Assembly: GCA_012974445.1 (NCBI GenBank)
Contig: JAAXQG010000258.1
Coordinates: 1-46,212, forward strand
From: Desulfuromonadales bacterium
GTDB lineage: Bacteria; Desulfobacterota; Desulfuromonadia; Desulfuromonadales; JAAXQG01
Direction of reading: 5' to 3'
Length of the DNA: 46,212 nt
The notes under the pieces are model-generated. The model worked only from the letters and a program-made list of their open reading frames with translations. It ran no database searches and was not told the origin of the DNA. Made by a program: the position numbers and the translations under genes. The first letter of the stretch is position 1. Every line of letters starts with the position of its first letter. Positions 1-7,013 of the stretch are shown here, one piece after another.

Positions 1-495
1 CTGAAAACCCATGTCGAGCATGCGATCGGCTTCGTCCAGAATCAGCATTTTCAGGGATTTCAGCTCAAGGCTGCCGCGCCGCAGGTGATCGAGAATGCGG
101 CCGGGGGTACCGACCACGATATGGGCGCCATGCTCTAAGGAACCGAGCTGGGGGCCGAAGGGGACGCCGCCGCAGAGGGTGAGAATCTTGACATTACTGG
201 TGAAACGGGCGAGACGCCGCAATTCCTTGCTGACCTGGTCGGCGAGTTCGCGGGTCGGGCAGAGCACCAGTGTCTGCACGCAGAAGCGCTGCACCAACAG
301 CCGGGACAAGAGGCCGATGCCGAAGGCGGCGGTCTTGCCACTGCCGGTCTTGGCCTGGGCGATCACATCTTGCCCAGCCAGAATCGGCGGCAGACTCTGA
401 GCCTGAATCTCTGTCATCTCGCTATAACCGAGGGAAAAAAGGTTCTTGAGCATCGAGTCTTTAAGGGGCAGAGTGTTAAACGCGGTCGGGGTCAT
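1..495 (-). CDS. dbpA: ATP-dependent RNA helicase DbpA, N-terminal part (runs off the left edge)
   Basis: DEAD-box RNA helicase; DbpA proteins act on 23S rRNA during 50S subunit assembly. The visible 165 residues start at the ATG at 495 (AAGAAGAG lies just upstream) and contain, in order, the Q-motif region (MTEIQAQSLP), Walker A (AKTGSGKT), the Ia motif PTRELADQV, the GG motif (TLCGGVPFG), motif Ib TPGRILDHL and the DEAD box in LDEADRMLDMGF at the window edge. The spacing and wording of these motifs follow DbpA closely rather than RhlE or SrmB. The C-terminal helicase lobe and the DbpA RNA-binding domain that binds hairpin 92 would lie outside the window, so the subfamily call rests on the N-terminal half only. 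Confidence 0.88.
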   Translation of the reverse strand, partial: MTPTAFNTLPLKDSMLKNLFSLGYSEMTEIQAQSLPPILAGQDVIAQAKTGSGKTAAFGIGLLSRLLVQRFCVQTLVLCPTRELADQVSKELRRLARFTSNVKILTLCGGVPFGPQLGSLEHGAHIVVGTPGRILDHLRRGSLELKSLKMLILDEADRMLDMGFQ

Positions 496-691
496 GGGAT
501 GCTCTTCTTTGGGATAAATGGCTTGAATCAATTAGGGAACGGACGAGCATAATTCACCTGAAATTTGATGGATATGCGCAATTACTCGCCATTTTTCCGC
601 CTCAAAGGATCCCTCTGGTCCTGAAAAAGCGTCCTTCAAAATGACTCGGCTTAATCGCACATTATATGCCCGGCCATGTATGGCACATTAC

Positions 692-920
692 CCACCGGTG
701 CCACAAGAAAGAGTTTCTCCTGAAGGTCTGCGTCGGCCAGACATCTTACGCCAGGCATAGAGGCTGTGGGTGGTAAAGCCAGCTAACGCTGGGTGACATG
801 ATGAACGGAATAACTGCGTTCGGTAACTTGCTTGACATCTAGAAAACTAGAAGCTATCCACCCGAAACTCCGGTGGTACTGTTAAAAGGCATGAGCAGTC
901 AGGTACATCTGTAATCGGAC
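692..920 (+). ncRNA. Structured non-coding RNA, possibly the 5' end of a decayed group II intron
   Basis: The roughly 446-base gap between dbpA and the next gene has no convincing ORF but is dense in perfect helices. They are GTCTG 726-730 with CAGAC 738-742; GGGTGG 768-773 with CCACCC 858-863, closing a multibranch loop; and inside it CCAGC 779-783/GCTGG 788-792, GAACG 803-807/CGTTC 817-821 and TCTAG 838-842/CTAGA 847-851 with an AAAA loop. CCACCGG 692-698 also pairs perfectly with CCGGTGG 870-876 and could enclose everything. A segment starting GTGCCACAAG at 698, followed by short helices around a multi-way junction, resembles domain I of bacterial group II introns (5' consensus GUGYG). No reverse transcriptase or domain V follows. 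The structure is seen directly; the intron identity is inferred. It could instead be an unclassified leader RNA of the downstream regulator gene. Confidence 0.38.
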
Positions 921-941
921 GATAAAAAAAGGAACACTTGC

Positions 942-2660
942 ATGAATAAAAAACAGGCTCAGATGGATGTCGATTGCCAGTTTACGGGCATTGAAATCAT
1001 TCTGGCCTTGCCCGATGCCCTTGAGTTTTTTCTTGAAAAATGGACCCTTGGTATGAGGCAGGTCGGGGTATTTGACCATACGACCGCCAAGCGAGAAGAC
1101 TGTATTGCATCCTTCCATGGCTTTCTGGATCCGCTATTTGAGGCTTTGAAGCAGGACAATCCAAGCCAGGATTTTCCTGATTTGCTGCGCAATGAACAGG
1201 ACTGGGCCGAATTTTTACTCAAAGAGGGACGCCTGCATAGGTCGCGCGGCATCAATTCCGGAATGTTCTTAACGGCCTTCAAACCCCTGGTTCATGCGCT
1301 GGAAGACATTATTCTGGAAGGCGATGCCGGGGCCCAGGCTAAACTGGCTGCTCTCGAACTGTTGCGTCGCTACGCGGATGGTTGCGAGGTACTGGTGATC
1401 AGGGAGATGACCGCATTGTCTGCGCCGGAAATGCAAACGAGACTCGACGAAACCAACCGTCTGCTGACCCTGGAAAAGTGCACCCTTGAAAACGTTCTCG
1501 CTTCGACCTCCGACCTGATTCTGATCATCGACGCCGAGGGTCTCATCACCCGAACGAATGAAGCTGCCCAATCCTGCCTGAAACCTTCGGCGCAGGAGGG
1601 GCGCTTTCTGGGACAGACCCTGGACCTGGATGTCGAGACTATCTCTGATTTGATCCAGCGCTATCCTCTGGAACAGACTCACGAGATTCCCCTGCATAAT
1701 GGGACCTCCTTTTTCCGGTTCCAGCTGGTACCGCTGCAGCACGTCAGCCTTGCATCGCGCGGTTACCTGGTCCTGCTCGCCAATATCACCCTGTTGGTCC
1801 AACAACGCGAAAGCCTCCAGCAACAGGTCCAGGACCAATCGGTCGAACTGGCCGACACCGAGAAACAATATCAGTCACTGTTCGAGGCCGCCGGCGAGAG
1901 TATCCTGCTGCTCGATAGCGAAATGCATGTGGTTCAGGCCAACCATCGCACCAGCGAACTCTTCGGCTGTTCTCTGGAGCAATTGACGGGGCGCAAATGT
2001 AATGAATTTTGCGCAGTAGAGAGCGCCATGGCTCTTCATCAGGCGGCGGAACAGCTCGCTAAAGAGCAGGTCTGGAGCGGCGAGTTGACCGGCCGGCGCA
2101 GCCAGGGTGAGTTCTTTCCCATGGCAGTCACTCTCAATCGTGTGGAGCTTGACAGTGGTCCGTTGCTGCAGATGCTGGTGCGGGACATTACCGAACAGAA
2201 GGCTTTGCAAGAACGGCTTGAATATGAAAAAAATCAGCTTGAAGAAGCCAACATTGCCCTGCGACATGTCATGAAAACCGTGGGGCAGGAACGGCAGGAG
2301 ATGCAGCGGGACCTGAGCCAGAGAATCCAGTCTCAGTTACTGCCTGCCCTTGAGAAGGCCCGCCACACGAACTCGGATAGCGTTCGTCAAGGATATCTGG
2401 AAATATTGCAGAGCCAGCTCGGTTCGGTCGCCAGCGACTCCGGCGCTCGACCTCACAGCGGGTTGCTACGTTTAACACCGGCGGAGATGAAGGTCTGCCA
2501 GTTTATTCAGACCGGTGCCTCCTCCAAGGAGATGGCCGCGTTCATGAACCTGTCGGCGGAAACGATCCAGACCCATCGAAAACATATCCGCAAGAAACTT
2601 GGCCTCACCCGCGACGTCAATCTCCATCGCTACTTGCAGGAATTGCAGCTATCCGAGTAA
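942..2660 (+). CDS. PAS-domain sensor with C-terminal LuxR-type DNA-binding domain
   Basis: A 572-residue soluble transcriptional regulator. Residues 1-165 form a helical N-terminal domain I do not recognise. Two PAS-like domains follow, about 170-280 (beginning near LASTSDLILIIDAEG) and 300-425 (LFEAAGESILLLDSE, ending in MLVRDITEQKALQERLEYE), then a coiled-coil linker. Residues 508-572 are a LuxR/FixJ helix-turn-helix (LTPAEMKVCQFIQTGASSKE, then SAETIQTHRKHIRKKLGL). No transmembrane segment is seen, so it should sense a cytoplasmic signal such as a redox state or bound ligand. An A-rich GGA ribosome site precedes the ATG. The gene reads toward the molybdoenzyme operon starting at 2868, and an array of repeats lies in between, so it is the natural candidate activator of that operon. 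That link is inference from position. Confidence 0.8.
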   Translation: MNKKQAQMDVDCQFTGIEIILALPDALEFFLEKWTLGMRQVGVFDHTTAKREDCIASFHGFLDPLFEALKQDNPSQDFPDLLRNEQDWAEFLLKEGRLHRSRGINSGMFLTAFKPLVHALEDIILEGDAGAQAKLAALELLRRYADGCEVLVIREMTALSAPEMQTRLDETNRLLTLEKCTLENVLASTSDLILIIDAEGLITRTNEAAQSCLKPSAQEGRFLGQTLDLDVETISDLIQRYPLEQTHEIPLHNGTSFFRFQLVPLQHVSLASRGYLVLLANITLLVQQRESLQQQVQDQSVELADTEKQYQSLFEAAGESILLLDSEMHVVQANHRTSELFGCSLEQLTGRKCNEFCAVESAMALHQAAEQLAKEQVWSGELTGRRSQGEFFPMAVTLNRVELDSGPLLQMLVRDITEQKALQERLEYEKNQLEEANIALRHVMKTVGQERQEMQRDLSQRIQSQLLPALEKARHTNSDSVRQGYLEILQSQLGSVASDSGARPHSGLLRLTPAEMKVCQFIQTGASSKEMAAFMNLSAETIQTHRKHIRKKLGLTRDVNLHRYLQELQLSE

Positions 2661-2710
2661 TTTCAGTCGTTTGCGTCCCAACTCCTTTTTTTATTAGCCC
2701 TTCCAGCGTT

Positions 2711-2784
2711 CCTACCCATTTCCTACCCGATATCCCTGTACGGAGAGGTAATGGGTAGGACTCCGTACCCATTTCCTCACCGAT
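2711..2784. promoter_or_regulatory. Repeat array upstream of the molybdoenzyme operon (candidate operator)
   Basis: The gap between the PAS-LuxR gene and the torD-like gene holds several related sites. CCTACCCATT at 2711-2720 and AATGGGTAGG at 2750-2759 are a perfect 10-bp inverted repeat. TACCCATTTCCTACCCGAT (2713-2731) recurs with two changes at 2766-2784. TACGGAG (2739-2745) pairs with CTCCGTA (2761-2767). A possible -10 box TAGAAT lies at 2817-2822 without a good -35, with the last repeat copy just upstream of where the -35 would be. That layout fits an activator-dependent promoter bound by the neighbouring LuxR-type protein. The repeats are seen directly; the regulator is inferred. Confidence 0.5.
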
Positions 2785-2867
2785 TATTCCCCCTGCCTGT
2801 TTGCCACCACCCCACCTAGAATGTATGAAGCCGTAGTTCCTTGGCACTCTTACCGATGGGAGGTTCC

Positions 2868-3443
2868 ATGAACGACACGCAGGACCAGCAACAACTCCAG
2901 GCATTGAGGGATTTTTTCTTCGCCCAGAATGCCGCTCAACTCTCCGACGCCTATGCCGCCCTAGACGAGGCGGTTTCCATCGACTTGCCCAAAGTTGACG
3001 ACTGGGAGGCTGTCGAATTTGCCTTCAACCGACTTTTTGTCGGCCCCAAGGCTCTGATTGCCCCTCCATTCGCTTCGGTCTATCTCGAACCTGAGCCCCA
3101 GGTGATGGGCAAAAGCACCCTTATCTCTCGACAGATCTTCGAGATGCTCGGAGTACAGTCCCCCTGGCAGGGCACCCTGCCTGACGATCATCTGAGCCTG
3201 GAACTGGATGCCTGCATTCGCCTCTCAGCAGTCCGCCAGGCGGGGGACAGTCCCGAGGTTGAAGATTTGTGGAGCTATTTCCTGCAAGCACATCTGGATC
3301 AGTGGTTGCCTTCCTGGATCAATCGGGTGCGTAGCGCCGAACAGTTACCGCCGGCAATTCATACTGTCACCGACATCCTGGCCGCCTGGCTGGCGGATGA
3401 GATGCGCGACCTTAAATCAACGGAGCCATCCATTGGCCTATAA
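2868..3443 (+). CDS. TorD/DmsD-family molybdoenzyme maturation chaperone
   Basis: A cytoplasmic chaperone of 191 residues that would hold the Tat-targeted molybdoenzyme made by the next gene until its cofactor is inserted. The family is recognised from an all-helical sequence with the core LFVGPKALIAPPFASVYLEP (near residue 55-75), which matches the LxxGPxxxxxPPxxSxY pattern of TorD/DmsD/NarJ proteins, and from the length of about 190. The ORF stays open upstream to a TTG at 2841, but the ATG at 2868 has an ideal GGGAGG site and is the better start. Only 18 bases separate its stop from the molybdoenzyme ATG, so the two are co-transcribed. Assignment to TorD versus DmsD is not possible from sequence alone. 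Confidence 0.82.
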   Translation: MNDTQDQQQLQALRDFFFAQNAAQLSDAYAALDEAVSIDLPKVDDWEAVEFAFNRLFVGPKALIAPPFASVYLEPEPQVMGKSTLISRQIFEMLGVQSPWQGTLPDDHLSLELDACIRLSAVRQAGDSPEVEDLWSYFLQAHLDQWLPSWINRVRSAEQLPPAIHTVTDILAAWLADEMRDLKSTEPSIGL

Positions 3444-3461
3444 AGAATAAGGGAGTTTGTC

Positions 3462-5738
3462 ATGGATAAGCTGAAACAAAAAAAGATGGAAAAGACCCTG
3501 TCCTGTAATAGTAGCCGTCGGCGGTTTCTGCAGGGACTGCTGGCGACCGGCGCACTGGCCACCATGCCCATCGGTCTGTTGCAGCCGATGCTGGCCGAAG
3601 CCAAGGAGCTGTTCAGTGATGCGGATTATCAGATCTTTCGAAACGCCTGCCCGAGGAACTGTTTCGATTCCTGCAGCCTCAAGACCTTCGTCAAGGACGG
3701 GGTGGTCGAGTTCGTGGAAGGCTCTCCCGAGTCGACCTACACTGCGGGGGGGCTCTGTGTAAAGGGCTATTCCTACCCCCGTCGGGTCTACAGTCCCGAT
3801 CGCATCAAGTACCCCATGGTGCAGGTGGGCCGCGGCAGCGGCAACTGGAAGCGCGTCTCCTGGGAGGAGGCCATCGACCGCATCGCCCAGAAGATCCTCA
3901 AGATCAAGGAGCTCGATGGCAACCTCCTCGGTCTGGGGCTGGACAAGTATTCGGGCAACTTCGGCATCACCCACTATGGCGTCGAGGGCATGATGTCGTC
4001 GCTGGGCTACACCACCCGCTTCGCCGGCACTCCCTGCTGGCCCGCCGGTATCGACGCCCAGAACTACGACATGGGCGACATGTGGACCAACGACCCTGAG
4101 GACATGGTCAAGAGTAAGTACATCATCGTCTGGGGCGGGAACCCCGCCTGGTGTTCCGTGCACAGCATGAAGTACATCTACGAGGCGCGCCGCAAAGGGG
4201 CCAAGCTGGTGGTCATCGATCCCGTCCTCACCCAGACTGCGGCGAAGGCGGACCTCTACATCCGCCCCCACACCTCCACCGACGGCGCCCTCGCCCTCGG
4301 CATGGCGCGGCACCTCATCGACAAGGGGATGGTGGACCAGGAGTTCGTGAGCAAGCACGCCGTCGGCTTTGACGCCTTCAAGAAATATCTGAAGGAGAAG
4401 GTCAGCGTGGAGTGGGCCGCCGCCGAGACGGGGGTGAGCGCCGCCATGATCCGCCACCTGGCTGAGGAATTCGCCACCGCCGACCCCGCCACCATCTGGA
4501 TCGGCTACGGCATGCAGCGTCACGCCAACGGCGGCTCCATGGTCCGCGCCATCGACGCGCTGGTGGCTATGACCGGCAACATCGGCAAGGAAGGGGGAGG
4601 GGCCCGCTACGGGCACTTGCGCACCTGGGGCTTCAACTACAACGCCATGGTGATGAGCCCCCCCGAGGGCTCCAAGGGCATCGTCGGTGGCGGTCCCGCC
4701 AAGGGGGACTTCCATTTCGGCGGCGACGAGGCGACCACCTACTCCAACCGCAACTTCAACATGAACCAGGCGGCACGGGACATCCTCGCCCAGAAGGAGA
4801 GCCCCCTGCGCATGCTCTGGGTGGCCTGCCGTAATCCCATGAGCCAGAACCAGAACACCGCCCTGATGAAGAAGGCCTACGACAGCATCGAGGCGGTCGT
4901 GGTGGTGGACCAGTTCTTCACCAAGACCGTTGAGCAGGCCGATATCGTTCTGCCCCACACCACCCTCTTCGAGGAGTACAACGTCAACGTCGGCTACTGG
5001 CACTACTGGATGGCCCTCAACGAACAGGCGATCAAGCCGATGTACGAGGCCAAGTCCGACGTACAGATCGCGGCCCTGCTCTCCGCCCGGATGAACAAGC
5101 TCGCGCCCGGTTCCTGTACCTTCCCCCTTGAGACGGACACCCGCGTCTGGATGGAGAAGGAGTTCAACCAGGGGATTCACGACCTCTTCGGCATAAAGAG
5201 CTGGAAGGACCTGAAGAAGGGGCCGAAAAAGGCGAAGCTGGCCTCCAGTGCCTCCTGGCACGACCGGAAGTTCAAGACCCCCTCGGGCAAATACGAGTTC
5301 TTTTCAAGCCTGGCCGCAGAGCACGGCCATGCCGCCCTGCCCGAGTACCGCCCAAAGCGCGCCGCCACCGCCCCGTTGCGGGTGATAACGCCTCACTCCA
5401 AGTTCAGCCTGCACTCCCAGTTCCAGAATCTGGACTACATGGCCGACTTCAACCCCGAGCCCTTCGTCTACGTGCACCCCACCACCGCGGCGGCCAAGGG
5501 GATCGCTGATGGTCAGCAGGTGCGGGTCTTCAACTCCCTCGGTGAGGTCCGCCTCAAGGCCCGCCTCACCGGGAACGTCCCCACTCAGGTGCTGGTGATG
5601 TACGAGCAGTGGTTCAAGGACAGCAACTTCCTAGTCCAGAAGATCATCGACGATACCCCCGCCGACATGGGGGCCTATAAGACCGGGGCACCGGGAACCG
5701 CCGTCCATGACCAGTTCGCCGACATAGAAAAAGCCTAA
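3462..5738 (+). CDS. Molybdopterin oxidoreductase, DMSO-reductase family catalytic subunit (Tat-exported)
   Basis: A 758-residue DMSO-reductase-family enzyme carrying bis-MGD and one [4Fe-4S] cluster. Residues 18-45 are a Tat signal (SSRRRFLQGLLATGALA), so the mature protein should be outside the cytoplasmic membrane. Cluster cysteines are Cys63, Cys67, Cys71 and Cys99 (CPRNCFDSC then GGLCVKG), as in DmsA/PhsA-type enzymes. Cys192 in AGTPCWPAG sits where the protein ligand to molybdenum is expected, which would make it Cys-ligated (as in PhsA/PsrA-type enzymes) rather than Ser-ligated as in DmsA. The C-terminal MGD-binding domain is present (from about 640, APLRVITPHSKFSLH). The substrate cannot be told: thiosulfate, polysulfide, tetrathionate, S-oxide or an oxidative reaction are all open. 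The codons are strikingly GC-ending compared with flanking genes. Confidence 0.87.
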   Translation: MDKLKQKKMEKTLSCNSSRRRFLQGLLATGALATMPIGLLQPMLAEAKELFSDADYQIFRNACPRNCFDSCSLKTFVKDGVVEFVEGSPESTYTAGGLCVKGYSYPRRVYSPDRIKYPMVQVGRGSGNWKRVSWEEAIDRIAQKILKIKELDGNLLGLGLDKYSGNFGITHYGVEGMMSSLGYTTRFAGTPCWPAGIDAQNYDMGDMWTNDPEDMVKSKYIIVWGGNPAWCSVHSMKYIYEARRKGAKLVVIDPVLTQTAAKADLYIRPHTSTDGALALGMARHLIDKGMVDQEFVSKHAVGFDAFKKYLKEKVSVEWAAAETGVSAAMIRHLAEEFATADPATIWIGYGMQRHANGGSMVRAIDALVAMTGNIGKEGGGARYGHLRTWGFNYNAMVMSPPEGSKGIVGGGPAKGDFHFGGDEATTYSNRNFNMNQAARDILAQKESPLRMLWVACRNPMSQNQNTALMKKAYDSIEAVVVVDQFFTKTVEQADIVLPHTTLFEEYNVNVGYWHYWMALNEQAIKPMYEAKSDVQIAALLSARMNKLAPGSCTFPLETDTRVWMEKEFNQGIHDLFGIKSWKDLKKGPKKAKLASSASWHDRKFKTPSGKYEFFSSLAAEHGHAALPEYRPKRAATAPLRVITPHSKFSLHSQFQNLDYMADFNPEPFVYVHPTTAAAKGIADGQQVRVFNSLGEVRLKARLTGNVPTQVLVMYEQWFKDSNFLVQKIIDDTPADMGAYKTGAPGTAVHDQFADIEKA

Positions 5739-5749
5739 GGGAGGGGATC

Positions 5750-6319
5750 ATGAAGAAACAAAAAGCCTTTTTAGTCGATTCAGAAAAGTGCCTTGGCTGC
5801 TTCACCTGCGCCATGGCCTGCAGGAACCAGTATCACCAGGAGCCGGGGATCAAGTGGCGCGACGTCCACCCCCTGGGCAAGGAGGCCTACCCCCACGAGG
5901 AGCGCGCCTTCCTCTCCCTGGCTTGCAACCACTGCGGTAAGCCCCAGTGCCTGGTCAACTGCCCCGTGGGTGCCATCTCCAAGCGCGACGACGGCATCGT
6001 GGTGCAGGACCGCAGCAAGTGCATCGGCTGCGAGGCCTGCGTGGTCTACTGCCGCTACCAGGTCCCCAAGATGAACCCGGTCACCGAAAAGGCCGAGAAG
6101 TGCAACATGTGCGTGGAGCGTCAGGATGCCGGCAGGCAGACTGCCTGCATCCTGAGCTGCCCGGTGGGGGCACTGCAGCTCGTCGAGCTAGGTACTCTGG
6201 ACGACCCAAGGGCCCAGCAGTACCCGACCGGTTTCCCGAAGCATGAGATCCAGGACCCCTCCACCCGCTTCATCGGGGCCAAGCCGCCCCACGTGGTGGA
6301 AACCAAAGGGAACACATGA
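5750..6319 (+). CDS. 4Fe-4S dicluster electron-transfer subunit (DmsB/PhsB-like)
   Basis: A 189-residue ferredoxin-type subunit that would carry electrons between the catalytic subunit and its redox partner. It has sixteen cysteines in four groups: Cys14/17/20/24, Cys59/62/67/71, Cys91/94/97/101 and Cys118/121/133/137, the standard arrangement for four [4Fe-4S] clusters in DmsB/NrfC/PhsB proteins. There is no signal peptide, as expected for a subunit that rides with the Tat-exported partner. The gene begins 11 bases after the catalytic gene with GGGAGGGG before the ATG. In known complexes this subunit docks on a membrane quinol-binding anchor (DmsC or NrfD), but no such gene follows here, so its redox partner is unknown. 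Confidence 0.9.
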   Translation: MKKQKAFLVDSEKCLGCFTCAMACRNQYHQEPGIKWRDVHPLGKEAYPHEERAFLSLACNHCGKPQCLVNCPVGAISKRDDGIVVQDRSKCIGCEACVVYCRYQVPKMNPVTEKAEKCNMCVERQDAGRQTACILSCPVGALQLVELGTLDDPRAQQYPTGFPKHEIQDPSTRFIGAKPPHVVETKGNT

Positions 6320-6759
6320 GCGGGCCCTGGATGGAGGCCGAGATGATGGGCAGCTGGGGGCATACGAGACGACTTCTTAGCACAGTGCTTCTACTGCTCT
6401 CGGCCGTCCTCTTCTGCTCCATTTCTACGGCCGGGGCGGCCGAGGGCGAGCTTAAAGTGACTCTCAAGAACAACCTTCTTGCGGGCAGGGTGGGGGAGCC
6501 CATAGACATCGGACTGATTCTGCAGCCCGAAATTCTCCCCGGGGGCTTCCTCTACAGCGTCATCGCCGAGGTCCTGGAACAACCGGAAGGACCTCCCTGC
6601 GAGGTCGTCTCCGGCGTCCCCTCAATACGGGCCACCTGCGTCCAGGAGGGAAGCTACCGTTTGCGGGTCAAGGTCAGCCTGTTGCAGAAGTCGAGTTGCG
6701 GCGGGGCCTCCGCCGTGCCCCTGCTCGACGAGACGGTCATGCTGGCCGTCTCACCCTAG
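6316..6759 (+). CDS. Small secreted protein of unknown function in the molybdoenzyme operon
   Basis: A 147-residue protein whose ATG overlaps the stop of the ferredoxin-subunit gene by four bases (ATGA), implying translational coupling. A hydrophobic segment near residues 20-40 (LLSTVLLLLSAVLFCSISTA) followed by AAE looks like a signal peptide, so the start may be the first ATG or the ATG of MEAEMMG or MMG a little downstream. The mature part is about 105 residues, predicted mainly beta, with three cysteines (CEVVS, ATCVQ, SSCGG). I do not recognise a family. Its place where an anchor gene is normally found suggests a periplasmic partner or assembly factor of the enzyme, but it has only the one N-terminal hydrophobic stretch and cannot replace a DmsC/NrfD anchor. 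Confidence 0.7.
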   Translation: MSGPWMEAEMMGSWGHTRRLLSTVLLLLSAVLFCSISTAGAAEGELKVTLKNNLLAGRVGEPIDIGLILQPEILPGGFLYSVIAEVLEQPEGPPCEVVSGVPSIRATCVQEGSYRLRVKVSLLQKSSCGGASAVPLLDETVMLAVSP

Positions 6760-7013
6760 GAGCCTGTCGGACTATTCGGGCAGAATCAAAAATTGGGATG
6801 TTTGGGGGGAACCGGTCGGTTGCCGCCCGCATGGAATCAGGGTAGCATGAAGCGGTTTCTCTGCAGCACAATAGCGCTGCACGGTTACCTAAAAGTGCCT
6901 ATCGTACGAAAAGGTGGGTACTTGTCAAAATGTCTACTTTGCGATTAGTTTCATTTATAAATGTTTTTATCCAGAGAACCGACCACCTTGAGAAGAAATA
7001 GGAGCATTAAAAG
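6760..7013. other. Intergenic region with possible insertion-sequence end remnants
   Basis: There is no ORF here. The stretch GAGCCTGTCGGACTATTCGG right after the previous stop, and GGTTACCTAAAAGTGCC plus GTGGGTACTTGTCAAAATG around 6884-6932, read like terminal sequences of bacterial insertion elements, but I see no transposase and no matching inverted ends within the window. A weak promoter-like pair, TTGTCA 6922-6927 and TTAGTT 6945-6950 with 17 bases between, precedes the downstream flavin oxidoreductase gene. All of these are tentative. Confidence 0.25.

Noticed and set aside
692-920. A c-di-GMP, molybdenum-cofactor or cobalamin riboswitch
   Set aside because: None of the conserved cores of these classes (for example the GEMM CGCAAAGCC strand and its receptor) could be found; the multibranch layout fits none of them.
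3438-5261. A 607-codon open frame on the minus strand opposite the molybdoenzyme gene
   Set aside because: It is a by-product of the strong GC-ending codon use of the real gene. The translation is low-complexity, rich in Val, Gly, His and Leu, has no recognisable domain and no ribosome site, while the plus-strand protein has all family motifs.
3462-5738. Selenocysteine in the molybdoenzyme
   Set aside because: The frame is uninterrupted, with a Cys at the expected metal-ligand position, and no in-frame TGA or SECIS-like hairpin is needed.
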